The notes under the pieces are model-generated. The model searched no databases. It was not told where the DNA came from and saw only the letters and a list, made by a program, of their open reading frames with translations. From positions 62,001 through 126,000 of the forward strand of contig CAKTPI010000001.1 of the NCBI GenBank assembly GCA_934591635.1: a stretch of DNA of 64,000 nt. Direction: 5' to 3'. This document shows positions 60,888 through 64,000 of this stretch, piece by piece (position 1 is the stretch's first letter; every line of letters starts with the position of its first letter). The translations under genes and the position numbers were made by a program. The DNA comes from an uncultured Oscillospiraceae bacterium. Lineage in GTDB: Bacteria; Bacillota; Clostridia; Oscillospirales; Oscillospiraceae.

Positions 60888-62086
60888 AACGAAAGCTGAT
60901 CGCGGCAATCCTGGCAGAGCTTTGCGCGCTGGCCGGAATCCTCTATCTGGTGAACCGGTCCTCCGAGCCGGTGGTTCCGGCGTGGGAGGAAACACCGGCA
61001 ACCCAACCGGAAATCGTCCGGCTTGTGACCGAGCCTCCAACCCAGGTACCAACGGTTCCGTTTGCCACCCAAGCTCCAGACCCCATAGATACACTGCTGG
61101 AGGGTATGACGCTGGAACAAAAGGTCGGTCAGATTTTTCTGGCCCGCTGCCCGGAGTTTGGGGCAGCGGAGGCAGTTCGGCAATATCACTTGGGGGGCTT
61201 TTTGCTGTTTGACCGGGATTTTAACGGGGAAACGCCCAGCTCGATGACGCAGAAAATTCAGTCCTATCAGTCGTCGGCGGATGTCCCGCTGCTGATTGCG
61301 GTGGATGAAGAGGGCGGCACTGTCACCCGGGTCAGCAATCATACCGCCTTTCGCAGCAGCCGCTTTGCCGCGCCTCGGACGCTTTACGGTCAGGGCGGGC
61401 TGGAGCTTGTGCTGTCCACAGAACGGGAAAAGGCGCAGCTGCTGCACAGCCTGGGTATTAATGTGAACATGGCTCCGGTGTGCGATATTTCCACAAGCCC
61501 CAGTGCCTTTATGTATCAGCGTTCCCTGGGGCAGTCCCCAGAGGAAACGGGGCAATTTGTGGCCGGCACCATTCGCACCATGCAGGAGCAGGGGGTTGCA
61601 GCCGTGATGAAGCACTTCCCGGGCTATGGTAATAATGCGGATACCCATGTGGACATTGCCCGGGATTCCCGTAGTCTGACGGAGTTGGAGACAGTGGATT
61701 TGCAGCCCTTTTTTGACGGCATCGCCGCAGGCGGGAATGCTATCCTGGTCAGCCATACGATCGTGGAGGCTATTGACCCGGATGCTCCTGCCAGCCTGTC
61801 CCAGCCGATGCATCATTATTTGCGCCTTGCCATGGGCTTTGACGGGATAATCATGACCGATGACCTGTCCATGGATGCGATTGCGGCGCAGTATGGCACG
61901 GGAGAGGCTGCCGTGCTGGCAGTTCTGGCCGGGAATGATTTGCTTTGTTCCACCGAGTATGCAGCCCAGTATCAGGCAGTACTGGATGCCTGCCACAGCG
62001 GCAGAATTCCGGAGGAGACCCTGAATGCAGCAGTGCGGCATGTGCTGCTCTGGAAGGAAGAGATGGGCCTCCTGGCGACTGGGTGA
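60884..62086 (+). CDS. GH3 beta-N-acetylhexosaminidase (NagZ-like), membrane-anchored
   Basis: A 400-residue glycoside hydrolase family 3 enzyme. A short signal anchor (residues ~5-22) and a Pro/Thr-rich linker (~25-65) lead to the catalytic TIM barrel (~70-400). Key strings: VDEEGGTVTRVSNH, MKHFPGYGNNADTHVD (the loop with the acid/base His-Asp dyad), IIMTDDLSMDAIA with the nucleophile Asp. It would trim beta-N-acetylglucosaminyl units from peptidoglycan or glycans at the outer face. Coupled to the MATE gene by ATGA; the ATG at 60884 is picked over one at 60860 inside the MATE gene. Confidence 0.9.
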   Translation: MKRKLIAAILAELCALAGILYLVNRSSEPVVPAWEETPATQPEIVRLVTEPPTQVPTVPFATQAPDPIDTLLEGMTLEQKVGQIFLARCPEFGAAEAVRQYHLGGFLLFDRDFNGETPSSMTQKIQSYQSSADVPLLIAVDEEGGTVTRVSNHTAFRSSRFAAPRTLYGQGGLELVLSTEREKAQLLHSLGINVNMAPVCDISTSPSAFMYQRSLGQSPEETGQFVAGTIRTMQEQGVAAVMKHFPGYGNNADTHVDIARDSRSLTELETVDLQPFFDGIAAGGNAILVSHTIVEAIDPDAPASLSQPMHHYLRLAMGFDGIIMTDDLSMDAIAAQYGTGEAAVLAVLAGNDLLCSTEYAAQYQAVLDACHSGRIPEETLNAAVRHVLLWKEEMGLLATG

Positions 62087-62103
62087 GCATTTGAAAAGAG
62101 ATC

Positions 62104-62131
62104 GGGACGGGTGCGCTGGCACCCGCCCTTT
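62104..62131 (+). terminator. Terminator of the MATE/GH3 operon
   Basis: Stem gggacgggtgc / gcacccgccc with one bulge and short loop, followed by TTTC. Confidence 0.7.
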
Positions 62132-62134
62132 CAT

Positions 62135-62207
62135 ATATTGACATGTTTTCTGCCAATATTGACATTCTCTTTGTGCATATTGACATTTCATCCCTATCTG
62201 TTATAAT
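62135..62207 (+). promoter_or_regulatory. Promoter with three 21-bp-phased direct repeats
   Basis: The 10-mer ATATTGACAT occurs identically at 62135-62144, 62156-62165 and 62177-62186, exactly 21 bp apart, i.e. two helical turns. The third copy supplies the -35 TTGACA (62180-62185); the -10 TATAAT is at 62202-62207 after a 16-bp spacer. The layout points to a regulator binding side by side on one DNA face. Confidence 0.8.
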
Positions 62208-62258
62208 CAGACCGAAAGACCTGCAGCGTATGCTGTGCAAAAATAAGGAGGAAACGAG

Positions 62259-64000
62259 ATGAAGTGGCTCAGACATTTTTATCAGCCCTGTAAGGGTATG
62301 GGCTTAAACGGCGCAATGGTATCCGGCAGTGCGGAACACATTGAGTTGTCCCGTCAGGCGGCGGGCGAGGGCATCGTCCTGCTGAAAAACAAAGACCAAG
62401 TGCTTCCTCTGCATGCCGGACAAAAGGTGGTATTGCTGGGCAAGGCCGGAGAAGAGTACATTCGGGGCGGCGGCGGCAGCGGTGAAGTGTCCACTGCTTA
62501 TACCCGTACCCTGTTCGAGGGCTTGAAGATCAAGCAGAAGGAGGGAAAGCTCACCCTCTATGACGGGCTGCATGACTTCTATGCTGCTGATTTGGCAGAG
62601 CAGTTTGCCTCCGGTCGGGAACCGGGCATGACCAAGGAGCCTGCCCTCAGCGGGGGGCAGTTGGAAAAGGCCGCAGCGTTCTCAGATACCGCCGTTGTAG
62701 CGATTTGCCGCTTCTCCGGTGAGGGTTGGGATCGCTCCTGTGAAATGGGTAACAGCAAAGAGGCCGATGTCAAGAGCTTTTGGGAATCAGAGGATAACCG
62801 CCGGGAGGCGGGGAAGCAGATTTTCCAGCACGGCGACTTCTACCTGTCCGACGAGGAGAAGGAATTGGTGCACCAGGCCAAAGCGCATTTTGCCCATGTG
62901 ATTGTGACCCTGAATGTGGGCGGTATGGTGGATACCTGCTGGTTCCACGACGATGACAGGATCGAGGCTGCTGTGATGATTGGGCAGGGTGGTATGGAAG
63001 GCGCGTTGGCTGCTGCTGATGTACTGGTCGGGGATGTAAACCCCAGCGGCAAGCTGGTGGATACCTATGCAAAAGACCTGACCGATTATCCCTTCACTGA
63101 GTCCTTCCACGATTCTGCCGACTATGTGAAGTATTACGAAGATATCTATGTAGGCTATCGGTACTTTGAGACCATGGAAAAGGCCCGGAATAGAGTCAAT
63201 TATCCTTTTGGCTTTGGTTTGTCTTACACCACCTTTGACTGGAGTGCCCCGAATTGCGCTGTGGCGGACGATATGGTGTACTGCAACGTCACCGTGTGCA
63301 ACACCGGTTCCCGCCCCGGCAAGCAGGTAATTCAGCTTTACTTCTCTGCCCCTCAGGGAAAGCTGGGGAAGCCCGCTCTGGAGCTTGGCGCCTATGCGAA
63401 AACAAAGCTGCTGGCTCCCGGTGAGCAGACGGTGCTGACGCTGGCAATGCCCATCGGCGATATGGCCTCCTATGATGATCTGGGCAAGGTGCAGAAGTCT
63501 GCTTGGGTGCTGGAGCAGGGCGACTACCACATTTATATTGGTACGGATGTTCGTACGGTGCAGGAGGTGCTGTCCTACGGCCTGGAGCGGGACGTGGTGG
63601 TAGAGCAGCTCAGCGAGCACCTGAAGCCACGGAAGCTGGAAAAGAGAATGCTGGCGGATGGCTCCTTCGAGGAATTGGAGCAGGGCGAGTACGAGGAGAT
63701 TACCCGCCCCTTCACCGAGGCCCAGTATGAGGATCTGGAGGGGGTTACCCCGGAGGTTCGCCCGGAGAAGCGCACCAGGCTCTGGGGCGTGGACAAGGGC
63801 ATTCAGCTGGCAGATGTGGCAAACGGCAAGGTGACATTGGATGCCTTCCTGGATGCGCTGAGCCTGGAGGAGCAGGTGTGGCTCTTGGGCGGCCAGCCCA
63901 ATACCGGCGTTGCCAATACCTTTGGCATCGGCAACAACCGGGATCGCGGGATTCCCAATGTGATGACAGCCGATGGCCCTGCCGGTGTGCGCATTCAGCC
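62259..64000 (+). CDS. GH3 beta-glucosidase with swapped domain order (3' truncated)
   Basis: The frame starts at the ATG after AAGGAGG and stays open to the window end (580 codons visible). It begins with a GH3 C-terminal-type domain (LSRQAAGEGIVLLKN near residue 40, GGGGSGEVSTAYTRT), then a fibronectin-III-like part (about residues 320-400), and only then the catalytic N-terminal-type barrel (LSLEEQVWLLGG, MTADGPAGVRI near the end). This reversed order is known from rumen beta-glucosidases such as Butyrivibrio and Ruminococcus types. No signal peptide, so it is cytoplasmic and acts on imported oligosaccharides. The nucleophile Asp lies past the window end. Confidence 0.88.
   Translation, partial: MKWLRHFYQPCKGMGLNGAMVSGSAEHIELSRQAAGEGIVLLKNKDQVLPLHAGQKVVLLGKAGEEYIRGGGGSGEVSTAYTRTLFEGLKIKQKEGKLTLYDGLHDFYAADLAEQFASGREPGMTKEPALSGGQLEKAAAFSDTAVVAICRFSGEGWDRSCEMGNSKEADVKSFWESEDNRREAGKQIFQHGDFYLSDEEKELVHQAKAHFAHVIVTLNVGGMVDTCWFHDDDRIEAAVMIGQGGMEGALAAADVLVGDVNPSGKLVDTYAKDLTDYPFTESFHDSADYVKYYEDIYVGYRYFETMEKARNRVNYPFGFGLSYTTFDWSAPNCAVADDMVYCNVTVCNTGSRPGKQVIQLYFSAPQGKLGKPALELGAYAKTKLLAPGEQTVLTLAMPIGDMASYDDLGKVQKSAWVLEQGDYHIYIGTDVRTVQEVLSYGLERDVVVEQLSEHLKPRKLEKRMLADGSFEELEQGEYEEITRPFTEAQYEDLEGVTPEVRPEKRTRLWGVDKGIQLADVANGKVTLDAFLDALSLEEQVWLLGGQPNTGVANTFGIGNNRDRGIPNVMTADGPAGVRIQ

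Noticed and set aside
1..64000. CRISPR array, prophage, IS element, rRNA or tRNA
   Set aside because: No repeat-spacer structure, transposase, integrase, phage structural gene or tRNA-like cloverleaf was found by reading both strands. A tRNAscan or Infernal run was not possible here.

Overview
The window reads as a gene-dense chromosomal stretch of a low-to-mid GC, Gram-positive gut-type anaerobe, most likely a Clostridia/Oscillospirales (Oscillospiraceae- or Ruminococcaceae-like) member. The reasons are the uniform AGGAGG-type ribosome binding sites, sigma-A promoters (TTGACA/TATAAT, mostly 17-bp spacers), a preQ1-I riboswitch before queT, ferredoxin-tailed aldo/keto reductases, a BMP nucleoside ABC system, an LTA-synthase-like enzyme and no outer-membrane genes. 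This placement is inference from gene content. No rRNA, tRNA, IS element, prophage or CRISPR array was seen.

Layout. 1-1.5 kb: end of a polar amino-acid ABC transporter. 1.6-5.7 kb: MerR regulator and its divergent 19-bp-spacer promoter driving two Fe-S aldo/keto reductases and a MATE exporter. 5.8-6.3 kb: a Nudix hydrolase. 6.6-11.5 kb: BMP-type nucleoside importer (binding protein, ATPase, two permeases). 11.6-15.2 kb: a GNAT/histidine-phosphatase fusion and an ABC exporter pair. 15.3-18.4 kb: preQ1-controlled queT, a zinc-ribbon protein with three extracellular repeats, and a YjdF-like membrane protein. 18.5-23.0 kb: a self-regulated TetR gene and an IrtAB/YbtPQ-like pair of ABC half-transporters with decayed sequence and a DtxR-like dyad between them.

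23.1-31.8 kb (minus): a pyrimidine operon pyrC-carB-pyrK-pyrD-pyrF-pyrE-pyrB behind an apparent attenuator. carA is absent, and PyrB carries a PyrI-type zinc tail. 31.9-37.8 kb (minus): M18 aminopeptidase, coaE, tsaC-type threonylcarbamoyl-AMP synthase, tpiA, pgk, trmL. 38-41.2 kb (minus): a lipoprotein and an EF-G paralogue lacking the catalytic histidine. 41.4-47.9 kb: a divergent cell-surface cluster (leucine-rich protein, unknown anchored protein, phosphodiester glycosidase, Lgt-like protein; opposite, an LtaS-like sulfatase-fold enzyme). 48.0-51.0 kb (minus): a membrane protein that looks like a catalytically dead P1B-type ATPase, co-transcribed with rlmB. 51.2-53.2 kb: ftsH. 53.2-55.6 kb (minus): an MBOAT/SGNH polymer O-acylation pair. 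55.7-58.7 kb: TetR, ABC exporter, GNAT. 58.9-64 kb: DUF1697, MATE, GH3 beta-N-acetylhexosaminidase, then a domain-swapped GH3 beta-glucosidase cut by the window end, behind a promoter with three 21-bp-phased direct repeats.

The least explained items are the pseudo-P-type ATPase, the surface cluster at 41.4-47.9 kb, the triple-repeat zinc-ribbon protein, the pyr leader, and the phased repeats at 62.1 kb.
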